Shown here: positions 43,778-53,409 of the stretch, piece by piece | Position numbering within the stretch: the stretch's first letter is position 1 | Layout: each line of letters starts with the position of its first letter | The notes under the pieces: model-generated | Database searches by the model: none | Seen by the model: the letters and a program-made list of their open reading frames with translations, nothing else | What the model was told of the DNA's origin: nothing | Assembly (NCBI GenBank): GCA_040768665.1 | Contig: JAXGMN010000026.1 | Span: 62,001 to 126,000, forward strand | Origin: JABWBD01 sp040768665 | Lineage (GTDB): Bacteria > Planctomycetota > Planctomycetia > Pirellulales > Thermoguttaceae | Reading direction: 5' to 3' | Length of the DNA: 64,000 nt | Made by a program: the position numbers and the translations under genes

Positions 43778-44029
43778 ATGACAAGCCATTTGCGGACCCT
43801 CTGGTCGAGATTTGCCTTCACGATAGCAGTCGTGGCGATCTGGATCGCCAACAACGTCGCATGGGCTCAGGAAGCGGCCGAAAGTAGTAACAAGGCGTCG
43901 GGCGGCGCCGCATACGTTGCTCCCTATGCTCTGGCGATCCTTTGCGTAGGTGTCGGCGTTGCAATCGTCTGCAATCCCAGCCATCGGCGGGAACGGGCGA
44001 AGGCCGAGGACTATCAGCAGAAGCTCTGA
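43778..44029 (+). CDS. Small membrane protein, function unknown
   Basis: This 83-residue protein has a signal-like N-terminal hydrophobic segment (residues 12-30, FTIAVVAIWIANNVAWAQE), a short polar stretch and a second hydrophobic helix (PYALAILCVGVGVAIVC), ending in a basic tail (NPSHRRERAKAEDYQQKL). It is probably an inner-membrane protein with both helices retained or with a cleaved signal. It is transcribed divergently from the STAS/GspE/RNase HII cluster. It is not recognised, but small helical membrane proteins of this build are common in Planctomycetota. Confidence 0.65.
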   Translation: MTSHLRTLWSRFAFTIAVVAIWIANNVAWAQEAAESSNKASGGAAYVAPYALAILCVGVGVAIVCNPSHRRERAKAEDYQQKL

Positions 44030-44162
44030 TTCACCGCCCCGGTGGAGGCGATTTCGCGAATGCTGGATTAAAAAGGTGGCAGGCAACGCACCTAGTAGTG
44101 GGTTGTCTCGGCAGCAGTTACGAGGTGTTGCGGAGGCAGTCCCCTTTTTCGTCACCCCGGGA

Positions 44163-45440
44163 TCAGGCGTCCGCGAGATCCTCGGATTCTATCGCTGAAC
44201 TGCGGGTGGCCGCGTGCTTGAGGAATTTCGGGGCGGCTAGGGTATGCCCGCCCGTCGCCCGCGTGAAGAACGTGGCGATTTTCTCGACTACGAATTCCTG
44301 CTCCGGGGCGGTCAACTCCGGGAAAATCGGCAGGGCGAGCACTTCTCGCGCCGCACGGTCGGTCTCCGGCAGATCGCCCGGCTTGTAGCCGAGGTAGCGG
44401 AAGCATTCCTGCTGGTGAAGGCCCAGCGGGTAGTAGATCTCGCTGCCAATCTTCGCTTCCGCCAGATGGGCGCGGAGTGCGTCGCGCCGGCCATCCGGAA
44501 CGCGCACGACGTACTGGTTCCACACGTGGCGGGCCTTTGGGCTCGAATGGGGCAGCCCGAGAAGCCGGTCCAGGCCGGCTTCGGCAAAAAGGTCGGTGTA
44601 GCGGGCGGCGTTCTCCTGCCGCAGTCGGGTCCAGTCTTCCAGGTGTGGGAATTTGACGTTCAACACGGCGGCTTGGAAGGAGTCGAGCCGGCTGTTGATT
44701 CCGATCAACTGATGGTAGTACCTGGGGCGCATTCCGTGGCCCCGGAGAAGCTGAAGGCGGTCGGCAAGGTGGTCGTCGTTGGTAGTGAGCATGCCACCAT
44801 CGCCGGCACCACCGAGATTTTTCGTCGGATAGAAACTGAAGCAGCCGATCGCGCCCAACGAACCGACTCGCTGTCCTTCCCATTCCGCCCCAATCGCCTG
44901 GGCTGCGTCTTCCACGATCGCGACGGCAGCTCGCTGAGCGAGCGATCCGAGCTGATCCATATCTGCCGATTGGCCGAACAGGTGGACCGGCAGAATGGCC
45001 TTCGTTCGGGGGCTCAGCAGAGCTTCGACGTGGGCCGGCGCGATATTGAAAGTCGCCGGGTCGATGTCGGCGAAGATCGGTTTGGCACCCAAACGGGTGA
45101 CGGCACTGGTGGTAGCGAAGAAGGTGAAGCTGGGAAGGATCACCTCGTCGCCGGGGCCAATCTCAAGCGCCATCAGGGCTAGCAGCAACGCGTCGCTTCC
45201 GGAGGCGCATCCGACCGCGTGCTTCGACTGGCACGAAGCGGCGATGTTGCGTTCCAGTTCCTCGACGTCGGGGCCAAGCACGAATTTCCCGGAATCGCAG
45301 ACCTTCGCAATCGCCTGGGTCATTTTCTCTTTCAGCGGCCTATGCTGACGGCCGAGGTCCAGCAACGGCACACCTTGCGTCTTCGGGTTGCCAACATTAC
45401 GACGCGCTACCGAATCCATAGACGATTTCCCGACGTTCAT
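44163..45440 (-). CDS. DegT/DnrJ/EryC1/StrS family aminotransferase
   Basis: This is a PLP-dependent sugar aminotransferase (or related dehydratase), 425 residues, which typically aminates a nucleotide-bound keto-sugar for surface polysaccharide or glycan synthesis. The PLP-lysine motif is FSFYPTKNLGGAGDGG. The family signatures VGCASGSDALLLAL, DEVILPSFTFFAT, VHLFGQSADM and IVEDAAQAIGAEW are all present. It stands alone between the small membrane-protein gene and the alpha-mannosidase operon, without other nucleotide-sugar genes, so the sugar is unknown. The last ~20 residues are alanine-rich and polar and may be disordered. Confidence 0.93.
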   Translation of the reverse strand: MNVGKSSMDSVARRNVGNPKTQGVPLLDLGRQHRPLKEKMTQAIAKVCDSGKFVLGPDVEELERNIAASCQSKHAVGCASGSDALLLALMALEIGPGDEVILPSFTFFATTSAVTRLGAKPIFADIDPATFNIAPAHVEALLSPRTKAILPVHLFGQSADMDQLGSLAQRAAVAIVEDAAQAIGAEWEGQRVGSLGAIGCFSFYPTKNLGGAGDGGMLTTNDDHLADRLQLLRGHGMRPRYYHQLIGINSRLDSFQAAVLNVKFPHLEDWTRLRQENAARYTDLFAEAGLDRLLGLPHSSPKARHVWNQYVVRVPDGRRDALRAHLAEAKIGSEIYYPLGLHQQECFRYLGYKPGDLPETDRAAREVLALPIFPELTAPEQEFVVEKIATFFTRATGGHTLAAPKFLKHAATRSSAIESEDLADA

Positions 45441-45620
45441 ATCGCACCCCCTGTGAGAGTACTCGCCCAGTCAGCGAGACGAGAGGGGAACGTACGAAGT
45501 CGCGGGGTTTGCGTCAAGATTAGATACTTTGTCCGCGTCTTGCGGTTGACAACGGCCTTCGGTAAGTTGCGTCTCAAGCGGGCTTGACTTTTGTTACCTG
45601 CCAACGTGGAGATTCGAACC

Positions 45621-48600
45621 ATGCCCCTAGTCTATTGGCCAAGATGGGTGTTCTGGTCGACGGTGGTTCTGTTTCTCAGCGGCAAGGCGGCAGCCGTGCC
45701 GAGCGCATCCGCTGCGGAGTTCACGCGGCTGGTTCCTGTTGAACGGGTGCGGGTGATCGCTTGCTCGGCCGCCTATCCGGGCGGCCGTTACGAGGCGACG
45801 AACCTGGTCGACGGGGACCCGAAAACGGAATACTCCTCCGCCGGCAAGGGCGTGGAAACGTTCGTCGATTTGGACTTCGGCGCCCCGACGCCGATCGGCG
45901 GATTGAAGCACGTCGATCGCAACGACCCGGCCACGGTGGACCAGGCCGAGTTGATCTTGAGCGACCGGCCCGATTTCAGCACCGAATTGGCTCACTATGA
46001 GATCGACCACGTGGCCTCCCGGGCCGGGACGACCGTGTTTCTGCTCCCGCAGCCCGTTGCCGCCCGCTATGCACGTTGGCACGTGACCAAGGTCGGACCA
46101 AACCGGCACGGCACGGTCGGGGGCGCCGAGTTGGCTTTCTTTGCGGCGGCCGGGTCCGACGCGTTGCCGAAGCAAGACACGGTCGACGTTCAGATGCTCC
46201 CGGCCGTGGTTCGCCAGGATGGGGGTGAGCGGCAGCCGGTTCGCCTGACGATCCACCATCCTTACGCGCAGCCGACGGATGCTCACCTGGAAATCAGCGG
46301 CGGGCGGTCGATCCCGGTGCGGCTTGCATTCGATCGGCAGACCGTCGAAGTGGGCTTTCCGTCGGTCGATCACGACACGCCGATGGAGATTTCGCTCCGC
46401 ATCGGCGAGCAAGTGGTGGCCCGGTCGCAAGCCACGATCAAGCCGGTCCGCCATTGGGAACTGGTCCTGCTGCCGCATTCGCACGTCGATATCGGCTACA
46501 CGCACGTGCAAACCGAGGTCGAGCAGAAACAGTGGAGCTACCTGGAGCAGGCGATCGAACTGGCCCGGCAGACGCAAGAAAACCCGCCGGGGGCTCGATT
46601 CCGATGGAACAGCGAAGTGCTTTGGGCCGTCGACAGCTACCTGAAGCAGGCGTCGCCGGAAACGCGGCAGGCCGTGATCGAAGCGGTCCGCAAGGGGTGG
46701 ATCGGATTGGACGGCCTTTATGGCAACGAACTGACCGGGCTGTGCCGGCCGGAGGAACTCTTCCGACTCGTCGACTGCACGCGGCGACTTTCGCGGGAGC
46801 ACAATCTGGCGATCGATACGGCCATGATCAGCGACGTGCCCGGCTACACCTGGGGCATCGTGCCGGCCCTGGCCCACAGCGGCATCAAGTACTTCTCGAT
46901 CGGGCCGAACCACATCCACCGCATCGGCCGGACGCTGTCGGAGTGGGGCGATCGGCCGTTCTACTGGGTCTCGCCCAGCGGACAGGAGCGAGTCCTTTGT
47001 TGGGTCGCCGGGCACGGATACTCGTGGTTCCACGGGGGACTGCTCGGAAAGGCGGTCGACGCCAACCAGACAGCTTTCTTGGAATACCTCCAGGAGCTGA
47101 TCGCGGCGGACTACCCCTATGAACTCGTGCAGCTCCGCTATTCGATCGGTGGTGATAACGGGCCGCCCGATCCGGAATTGCCCGCTTTCGTCCAGCAGTG
47201 GAACGAGCGGTATGTGTGGCCGAAGTTGCGGATGGCGCTGGCATCCGAACTGATGCACGAATTCGAAAGCCGCTATGCGGACAAAATCCCCGAGGTCCGT
47301 GGCGATTTCACCCCCTACTGGGAAGACGGCGCGGGCTCGTCGGCACGGGAGACGGCCCTTGCCAGAACGGCCGCCGAACGGCTGGTCCAGGCGGAAGCGC
47401 TCTGGTCGATGCTGGATCCGAAGCGGTATCCCGACGCCGATTTCTATGCGGCATGGCGCAACGTGATCCTCTACAACGAGCACACCTGGGGCGCGCATTG
47501 CAGCATCAGCCAGCCGGATAGCCAGTTTACGAAGGATCAGTGGGCGATCAAACAGGCATTCGCCCTCAACGCCGAGAAGGAGTCGCGGCAGCTTACGGCC
47601 GGAGCCCTCGCCGGCCGGCGAGCCGAGGAGGCGACGGTGCGTGCGGTCGATGTCTTCAATACCTGCTCCTGGCCGCGGACCGACCTGGTCGTTCTGCCGA
47701 GGGACGTTGCCGTGGCGGGCGACGCGGTCCGGACGGCCGATGGTGCGCTGGTCCCCTCGCAGCGGCTCTCGACGGGCGAGCTTGCCTTCCGGGCCGACGA
47801 CGTTCCGCCGCTGGCTGCCAAGCGGTTCTTGTTTGCTGAAGGCAAGGCAGAAGCGAGGGGAAACGCTCGCGCGGAGAACGATGCTCTGACAAACGGCCGC
47901 TTGCGACTGGCGATCGATCCGGCGACGGGCGCGCTGGCCAGCCTTGCCGCGGAAGGCGTGGCTGCCGAGTTGGTCGACCGCAAGGCGGGGCGCGGGGTGA
48001 ACGAGTATTTCTACGTCGCGGGGCGGAGCCCTGCGAATCCCTTGCCGAGCGGCCCGGCGGCAATCCTGGTTCAGGATGCCGGGCCGCTGGTCGCTTCGCT
48101 GCGGGTCGAATCGGAGGCGCCCGGCTGCAGCAGGCTCGTTCGGCTGGTCCGCGTGGTCGATGGATTGGACCGGATCGACCTGGTCAATACGCTCGACAAG
48201 CAGGACGTTCGCGACAAGGAATCGGTGCATTTCGGCTTTGCCTTTTCGGTTCCCGCCGGCCGGATGCGGCTCGACACGCCGTGGGCTGTCGTCCGCCCCG
48301 ATGAAGACCAGCTTGCGGGCGCGTGCAAGAACTACCTGACGGTGGGCCGCTGGGCAGATCTCTCCAACGACCTGTTCGGGGTGACCTGGGCAACGGTCGA
48401 TGCGCCGTTGATCGAGATTGGTGCGATCACGGTCGACGTAGCGAGCCCGTTCGCCCCGGAGGCCTGGATCGAGCGGCTCGGCCCCAGCGGAACTTTCTAC
48501 TCCTACGTGATGAACAACTACTGGGAGACGAACTACAAGGCTTCGCAGGACGGTCCGACGACGTTCCGCTACGCGCTGCTGCCGCACGGGAAGTTCGACC

Positions 48601-48935
48601 AGGCGGCTGCCGCGAGGTTCGGCATCGAGCGAAGCCAGCCGCTGGTGGTGGCGCCGGTAGAGCGGGACGTGCCGCAGCAGAAGTCGCTGTTCACCGTCCA
48701 GCCGCCCAGTGTGCTGGTTACGTCGTTGAAGCCGAGCCTGGACGGCAAGGCCCTGATGGTCCGGCTGTTCAACGCCGGCGGCTCGGCGGAGCGTGTCGCG
48801 CTTGAGTGGCCGAAATCGACGGCGCCTCGCGTGATGCGAAGCAGCCCCAAGGAAGAACCGGGCTCGGAACTGAGCGGGCCGTTGGAACTTCCGTCGCTGG
48901 GGATCATGACCTTGCGTGTGGAGACAAATCCGTAG
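45621..48935 (+). CDS. Secreted GH38-type alpha-mannosidase-like protein with F5/8-like domain
   Basis: This exported 1104-residue glycoside hydrolase has an N-terminal hydrophobic signal (residues 8-28), then a discoidin-like (F5/8 type C) domain (about 35-180). The GH38 catalytic region begins at about residue 283 (VLLPHSHVDIGYTHV), with the zinc-ligand HSHxD motif and the nucleophile-region motif ISDVPGYTW near residue 402. Beta-rich C-terminal GH38 domains follow. The ATG at 45621 is chosen because GGAG is upstream and a signal peptide starts here; an in-frame upstream codon at 45591 is unlikely. The URO-D-family gene starts 49 bp downstream, and the symporter gene follows that, so it heads a probable alpha-linked sugar uptake operon. 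Confidence 0.9.
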   Translation: MPLVYWPRWVFWSTVVLFLSGKAAAVPSASAAEFTRLVPVERVRVIACSAAYPGGRYEATNLVDGDPKTEYSSAGKGVETFVDLDFGAPTPIGGLKHVDRNDPATVDQAELILSDRPDFSTELAHYEIDHVASRAGTTVFLLPQPVAARYARWHVTKVGPNRHGTVGGAELAFFAAAGSDALPKQDTVDVQMLPAVVRQDGGERQPVRLTIHHPYAQPTDAHLEISGGRSIPVRLAFDRQTVEVGFPSVDHDTPMEISLRIGEQVVARSQATIKPVRHWELVLLPHSHVDIGYTHVQTEVEQKQWSYLEQAIELARQTQENPPGARFRWNSEVLWAVDSYLKQASPETRQAVIEAVRKGWIGLDGLYGNELTGLCRPEELFRLVDCTRRLSREHNLAIDTAMISDVPGYTWGIVPALAHSGIKYFSIGPNHIHRIGRTLSEWGDRPFYWVSPSGQERVLCWVAGHGYSWFHGGLLGKAVDANQTAFLEYLQELIAADYPYELVQLRYSIGGDNGPPDPELPAFVQQWNERYVWPKLRMALASELMHEFESRYADKIPEVRGDFTPYWEDGAGSSARETALARTAAERLVQAEALWSMLDPKRYPDADFYAAWRNVILYNEHTWGAHCSISQPDSQFTKDQWAIKQAFALNAEKESRQLTAGALAGRRAEEATVRAVDVFNTCSWPRTDLVVLPRDVAVAGDAVRTADGALVPSQRLSTGELAFRADDVPPLAAKRFLFAEGKAEARGNARAENDALTNGRLRLAIDPATGALASLAAEGVAAELVDRKAGRGVNEYFYVAGRSPANPLPSGPAAILVQDAGPLVASLRVESEAPGCSRLVRLVRVVDGLDRIDLVNTLDKQDVRDKESVHFGFAFSVPAGRMRLDTPWAVVRPDEDQLAGACKNYLTVGRWADLSNDLFGVTWATVDAPLIEIGAITVDVASPFAPEAWIERLGPSGTFYSYVMNNYWETNYKASQDGPTTFRYALLPHGKFDQAAAARFGIERSQPLVVAPVERDVPQQKSLFTVQPPSVLVTSLKPSLDGKALMVRLFNAGGSAERVALEWPKSTAPRVMRSSPKEEPGSELSGPLELPSLGIMTLRVETNP

Positions 48936-48984
48936 CATCGCTTCTCTTCTACCATTGAACCCCGATTGATAACCGGCCCTTGCC

Positions 48985-50223
48985 ATGACTCCACGACGGC
49001 GCGTTCTGGCAGCCTTGAACCATTCTGAACCGGACCGGGTGCCGCTTGATTTCGGAGGGCACCGGTCGTCGGGCATCGCGGCCATCGCGTATGCGAAGCT
49101 TCGCAGCGCTCTGGGCCTTGCTGAGCGGCCGATCCGGGTTTACGACCCCGTCCAGCAGTTGGCGATCGTCGACGAAGACGTGCTGGACCGGTTCGGCGTC
49201 GACACGATCGAGTTGGGCCGCGGATTTGCTTTGGAAGACGACGACTGGGCCGACTGGGTCCTGCCCGACGGCACCCCGTGCCAGATGCCGCGGTGGGCGC
49301 TGCCCGAGCGGGACGGCGGCCAATGGGTTATCCGGTCCGCCAGCGGCCGGCCGATCGCCAAGATGCCCGATGGGGCGATCTACTTCGAGCAGTGCCACTG
49401 GCCGTTTCTCGAAGTGGACGAACTGCATCGGATCCCGGAAGCGATGTCGGAGTGCATGTGGTGCGCGGTGCAGTCGCCGCCGGGGCCGCTGGTTGCCGGT
49501 GAGGATGGGGCGCGAATCCTCGCCGACGGAGCCCGCCGCTTGCGCGAGCGGACCGAGCGGGCGATCCTGGGGCTTTTTGGCGGAAACCTGCTGGAGATGG
49601 GGCAGTTTCTCTATCGAAACGACCAGTTCTTCGTGCTGCTGGCGGAGCGGCCCGAGCGTGCCCATGAGTTTCTCGATCGACTTCTCGCGCTGCATCTGGC
49701 GAACCTCGAAAGCTACCTGGCGGCGGTCGGCGACTCGATCGACATCATCCTGTTCGGCGACGACCTGGGGATGCAGGCGGGACCGCAGATCTCGCCGGCA
49801 ATGTACCGGGAGTTTTTCAAGCCTCGCCATGCGGCGATGTGGCGGCGCGCGAAGGAACTGGCCGACGTGAAGGTGATGCTCCACTGCTGCGGCGGCGTTC
49901 GGCCTTTGCTCAACGACCTGATCGACGCGGGGCTCGACGCGATCAACCCGGTGCAGATCTCCTGCTCGGGAATGGCCTCGCGGCAGCTCAAGGCCGATTT
50001 CGGCGAGCGGCTGACACTTTGGGGCGGCGGCTGCGATACGCATTTCGTCCTCTCTCGCGCCACGCCCGAGGAGGTCCGCCAGCATGTCCGCGAGCAGGTC
50101 GCCATTCTCAGCCCCGGCGGCGGATTCGTGTTCCAGCAGGTCCACAACATCCTGGCCGACGTACCGCCGGAGAATGTCATCGCGATGTTCGACGCCGTGA
50201 ATGAAGGGGCGCCGGCGCCATGA
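48985..50223 (+). CDS. Uroporphyrinogen decarboxylase (URO-D) family protein
   Basis: This 412-residue cytoplasmic protein has the TIM-barrel URO-D fold, but is of the methyltransferase-like (MtaA/CmuA-related) branch rather than a heme enzyme. It begins TPRRRVLAALNHSEPDRVPL, typical of this branch. A possible zinc-ligand motif MLHCCGGVRPLLNDLI sits near residue 297, with DINPVQ-like sequence (LDAINPVQ) after it. In such contexts these proteins may transfer methyl groups from a corrinoid or act on methylated sugars; this is an inference. The stop overlaps the start of the symporter gene (ATGA), giving tight coupling. Confidence 0.9.
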   Translation: MTPRRRVLAALNHSEPDRVPLDFGGHRSSGIAAIAYAKLRSALGLAERPIRVYDPVQQLAIVDEDVLDRFGVDTIELGRGFALEDDDWADWVLPDGTPCQMPRWALPERDGGQWVIRSASGRPIAKMPDGAIYFEQCHWPFLEVDELHRIPEAMSECMWCAVQSPPGPLVAGEDGARILADGARRLRERTERAILGLFGGNLLEMGQFLYRNDQFFVLLAERPERAHEFLDRLLALHLANLESYLAAVGDSIDIILFGDDLGMQAGPQISPAMYREFFKPRHAAMWRRAKELADVKVMLHCCGGVRPLLNDLIDAGLDAINPVQISCSGMASRQLKADFGERLTLWGGGCDTHFVLSRATPEEVRQHVREQVAILSPGGGFVFQQVHNILADVPPENVIAMFDAVNEGAPAP

Positions 50224-51992
50224 ACCTTCTCGACTGGTCGGTCATCGCTCTGTATTTCGCCACGGTCCTGGGCATCGGCGTCTGGTACCAGCGACGCGCT
50301 GCCCGAAACCTCGACAGCTACTTCCTTGGCGGCAAGAGCCTGCACTGGCTGATGCTTGCCATGGCCGGAGCGGTGTCGAACTTCGACATCACGGGGACGA
50401 TGTGGATCGTATCGCTGATCACGCTGTTCGGCATGAAGTCGATGTGGAACCACTGGATGTGGGGCTTCTTGATGGGCGCGTTCTTCATGGCGTTCATGGG
50501 GAAGTGGGTGCGGCGGAGCGGTGTGATGACGGGGGCGGAATGGATGGTGACGCGATTCGGCTCTCGCCGCGACGGCCGCGCCGCGCGGACGGCGTACAGC
50601 CTGATGGCCGTCGTGACGCTGACAGCATTTGTCGGCTATGCGTTTCAGGGGATCGGGAAGTTCGCCGCGGTGTACGTGCCGACCGGGCTGCCGCCGGAAA
50701 CTGCGGCGAAGGTATGTGCGATCGGCATCTTTTCGATTACCACGCTTTACGTGTTGCTGGGCGGACTGTACAGCGTGGTGATCACCAACGTGATCCAGAC
50801 GCTGATCCTTACGGTCGCCGGGATCCTGATCGCTTCAATCGCCTACGCGACCGTGACGCCGGAGTTGTTGGCCGAGAAGCTGCCGGCGGGCTGGACATCG
50901 CTGGCGGTCCCCTGGCGGCTGGACGATACGGCGGCTCTGGAAGGGACCGGATACGCAGGCTACGAACTGTTTGGGGCCCTGGTCGTCGTGTGGGTCTTCA
51001 AGGGGCTGTTGCTGAACCTGGGCGGCCCGGGCCAGATGTACGATTTTCAGTTGTTTCTCGCCACGCGCGACGCCCGCGACGCCGCGAAGGTCGGGGCGGC
51101 ATGGAGCGGTTTTCTGGTCGTACGCTGGGCGATGGCCATGGGGATCGCGCTGTTGGCGATTACCGGCACCCAGGGCGTCGGCGATCCGGAAAAGGTGATG
51201 CCGCTGGTGCTCGATCAGTACTTGCCGATCGGGGTTCGCGGGCTGGTGATTGCCGGGCTGTTGGCTGCGTTCATGTCGACCTTCAGCGCCACGGTTAACG
51301 CGGCCGCATCGTACCTGGTTCGCGACTGGTGGCAGCCGATCGCCAAGACGGACGCCCGGAGCCGATCGCTGATCCGGGCCAGCTATGCGTCGACGCTGCT
51401 GGTGGTGGCCGCCGGGACGGCGATCGGGCTGAGTGTTCCCTCGATCGGGCGGATCTTCAGTTGGATCATGATGGAACTGGGCGCGGCGTTCGTGATCCCC
51501 AACGTGCTTCGCTGGTTCTGGTGGCGGCTGAACGGATGGGGCTATGCGACGGGCACTTTGATGGGACTGCTTGGGGCCGTGGCGGTTCCGGTCTTGCCGA
51601 GCGAGTTGCCGCTGTATCTGACGTTTCCGGCCATCTGCGGGCTGTCGCTGGTCGGTTGCCTTGCCGGAACCTGGCTGGCGGAGCCGACGGACCGCGAGGT
51701 CCTGGTGAGTTTCTATCGCAACGTCCGGCCGTTCGGCGCCTGGGGGCCGATTCGGCGGCAGTCCGGTCTGACGCTCGACGAGCTCGATGCGCCTTCCGAG
51801 AGTTCGATGTTTGCATTGGTGAACACGTTGTTGGGAGGCGCGGCGATTCTTGGAGTTTATCTGGCCCCGATGTACCTCGTCGGGCACTGGCATGCGCGGG
51901 CGGCGGCTTGGGTGGCGCTGACGGCCGGCTGCTCGGTGGTGCTCTATTTCACGTGGTACAGGACGCTGCCTGCGGCCGAGCCGGAGAGGTAG
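50220..51992 (+). CDS. Sodium:solute symporter (SSS family)
   Basis: This is an inner-membrane sodium-coupled importer, 590 residues with about 13-14 transmembrane helices. It begins LLDWSVIALYFATVLGIGVW and contains the family patterns YFLGGKSLHWLM (after TM1), LGGLYSVVITNVIQTLI and GLLAAFMSTFSATVNAAASY with the sodium-site serines. The ATG overlaps the URO-D gene stop by 4 nt. It is the last gene of the alpha-mannosidase / URO-D / symporter operon and probably imports the sugar or sugar derivative released outside. Confidence 0.92.
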   Translation: MNLLDWSVIALYFATVLGIGVWYQRRAARNLDSYFLGGKSLHWLMLAMAGAVSNFDITGTMWIVSLITLFGMKSMWNHWMWGFLMGAFFMAFMGKWVRRSGVMTGAEWMVTRFGSRRDGRAARTAYSLMAVVTLTAFVGYAFQGIGKFAAVYVPTGLPPETAAKVCAIGIFSITTLYVLLGGLYSVVITNVIQTLILTVAGILIASIAYATVTPELLAEKLPAGWTSLAVPWRLDDTAALEGTGYAGYELFGALVVVWVFKGLLLNLGGPGQMYDFQLFLATRDARDAAKVGAAWSGFLVVRWAMAMGIALLAITGTQGVGDPEKVMPLVLDQYLPIGVRGLVIAGLLAAFMSTFSATVNAAASYLVRDWWQPIAKTDARSRSLIRASYASTLLVVAAGTAIGLSVPSIGRIFSWIMMELGAAFVIPNVLRWFWWRLNGWGYATGTLMGLLGAVAVPVLPSELPLYLTFPAICGLSLVGCLAGTWLAEPTDREVLVSFYRNVRPFGAWGPIRRQSGLTLDELDAPSESSMFALVNTLLGGAAILGVYLAPMYLVGHWHARAAAWVALTAGCSVVLYFTWYRTLPAAEPER

Positions 51993-52057
51993 GTAGAATC
52001 AACGGTAGTTCAGGGGCAGTGGCCGTGACCATTGCGGATCAATCGGAGGAAGAAGGT

Positions 52058-52387
52058 ATGGCTCGTAAGATGATTCCCGATGAAGTCCGTCGGCGTGTCG
52101 AAGACGTCGTCGAGGAGTTCAATCGGAAGCATTTGTTGCACGAAGAGGTCCGCTATGTGCCGCGGTTTCGCGGATCGTTCCTCTATCTGGATCGGGAGGT
52201 GTCCGGCCGGCTCGAGCCTATTTGCCGCTTGAAGTACACCGGGAACTTCCAGAAGTGGGAGTTCGCGATCTTCAAGTACAGCTCGGAGACGTATGATCCT
52301 GACGAATGGATGTTTCCCGGGAGTGAGTGCGTCAACGGTACGATTGAAGGGGCAATACGTGCCGGACAGCGGGCCTATCCATGCTGA
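52058..52387 (+). CDS. Small conserved-looking hypothetical protein
   Basis: This 109-residue basic, soluble protein starts at the ATG at 52058, with GGAGGA a short distance upstream. It is predicted to be a small alpha/beta protein (VEDVVEEFNRKHLLHEEVRY then GSFLYLDREVSGRLEPICRL and WEFAIFKYSSETYDPDEW). It has no signal peptide and is not recognised. It lies 65 bp after the symporter gene on the same strand but is probably a separate unit. It marks the left edge of the accessory region that follows. Confidence 0.68.
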   Translation: MARKMIPDEVRRRVEDVVEEFNRKHLLHEEVRYVPRFRGSFLYLDREVSGRLEPICRLKYTGNFQKWEFAIFKYSSETYDPDEWMFPGSECVNGTIEGAIRAGQRAYPC

Positions 52388-52447
52388 TGTTGGGCCTTCG
52401 TTCAGCATTTCGTCCGATGACGCGGGCAAGAACGATACGCCCGCGGT

Positions 52448-52714
52448 TCACGAAGATGTCCTAGAGGTCGCATTTTGCGACTTCCGAACGTCGAGCGGCA
52501 GGCATCGGTCGCGGTTCCCGTGCGCGCCGAGCCGTCTGCGGACCGCACTCTTGGTATGCTCCGCGTCGAAGGGGCCGACGCGGCCGGCCGCGATCTGCTC
52601 GTCGGCCTTGCGGACCATGTCGCGAAGCTCTTGAAGCCCGCGCTGGCGTCGCTTGAGGGCATCGATCTCCTCGCGAAAAACGTCGTCTTCCGTCTCAAAC
52701 TGGCCGCTCTCCAT
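52448..52714 (-). pseudogene. Relic of a ParD-type ribbon-helix-helix antitoxin
   Basis: The frame MESGQFETEDDVFREEIDAL, continuing DMVRKADEQIAAGRVGPFDA, is the body of a ParD-like (CC2985-type) antitoxin. The normal N-terminal strand lies upstream in the same frame (PPDIQQRVRAQ) but is cut off from the in-frame ATG by a TAG codon (MLVP-stop-PFPPDIQQRV). The C-terminus runs on into unrelated residues, and no ParE-type toxin gene follows. It is therefore a dead antitoxin, or a shortened one starting at 52714. Confidence 0.65.
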
Positions 52715-52898
52715 CTGAGCCCGAACCCGCTGTTGAATGTCTGGAGGAAATGGCTAGGGCACGAGCATCACTCCTATGCTGCGTCTGCACGGTATTGTAC
52801 CTCGACGCCAGATGCCGAGGAATTCTGCGGAATTTCCTGCCCCTTCCACCCGAGCGGCTGGGCTGGTAGAATCGTTTCGCCAGAGGAGGGGAATTGCT

Positions 52899-53306
52899 GT
52901 GCCTGTCGAACGAAAACCGCTGTTTCGCCCGGACGTGGTGCGGGCTCATTTGGCCCACTTTCCGTTGCCGGCCGAGGTTGAGGATTGCCGGGAGAGCCTG
53001 GAGCACTGGGCGAAGCTGATCGGGTCGGGACGGGCGGATGGGTTCAAAGAGCAGGAGCTGTTGCCGGATTTTCTGACGGACATGTTCTGTGGGCTGTTGG
53101 GATACCGGCGCCCGGCGGACGGGGGCGAGCGGTATACGATCTCGCGCGAAAAGCACGTGGAGGTGGACGGGAAGTTCGCCGACGCGGTGCTGGGCCAATT
53201 CGGCGGGGGCGGGGGCGAGAAGTTTCTTGTGGCGCTCGAGGGGAAGGGGCCGAAAGATCCCTTGGAGCGGCCGTACGGCGGGCGGCGGCCCGGGGTATCG
53301 CTGTGA
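52899..53306 (+). pseudogene. N-terminal fragment of a type IIG-like restriction-modification enzyme
   Basis: This 135-codon fragment starts at GTG 52899 with AGGAGG 10 nt upstream. It reads like the first domain of large type IIG (Eco57I/TaqI-like) endonuclease-methylases: PVERKPLFRPDVVRAHLAHF, then FKEQELLPDFLTDMFCGLLG and ISREKHVEVDGKFADAVLGQ, followed by FLVALEGKGPKDPLERPYGG. The D...E-x-K pattern in this domain is the nuclease site in the family. The frame then ends in an unrelated short tail; the methylase domain (NPPY) and specificity domain are absent. It is a truncated remnant. Confidence 0.7.
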
Positions 53307-53409
53307 TTTGCGTTCCGAAAGTGGATGCACTGCGCCATGGATGATCTGGCGCGTCGACGAAGCGACGTAACGTGTTTTTTCCTTCACATCTGACAGAGGA
53401 AGCCAGCCC

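Noticed and set aside
45627..49085. Long minus-strand open frame opposite the GH38 gene
   Set aside because: The plus strand encodes an obvious GH38-type protein with signal peptide and catalytic motifs. The antisense translation is arginine/histidine-rich and featureless.
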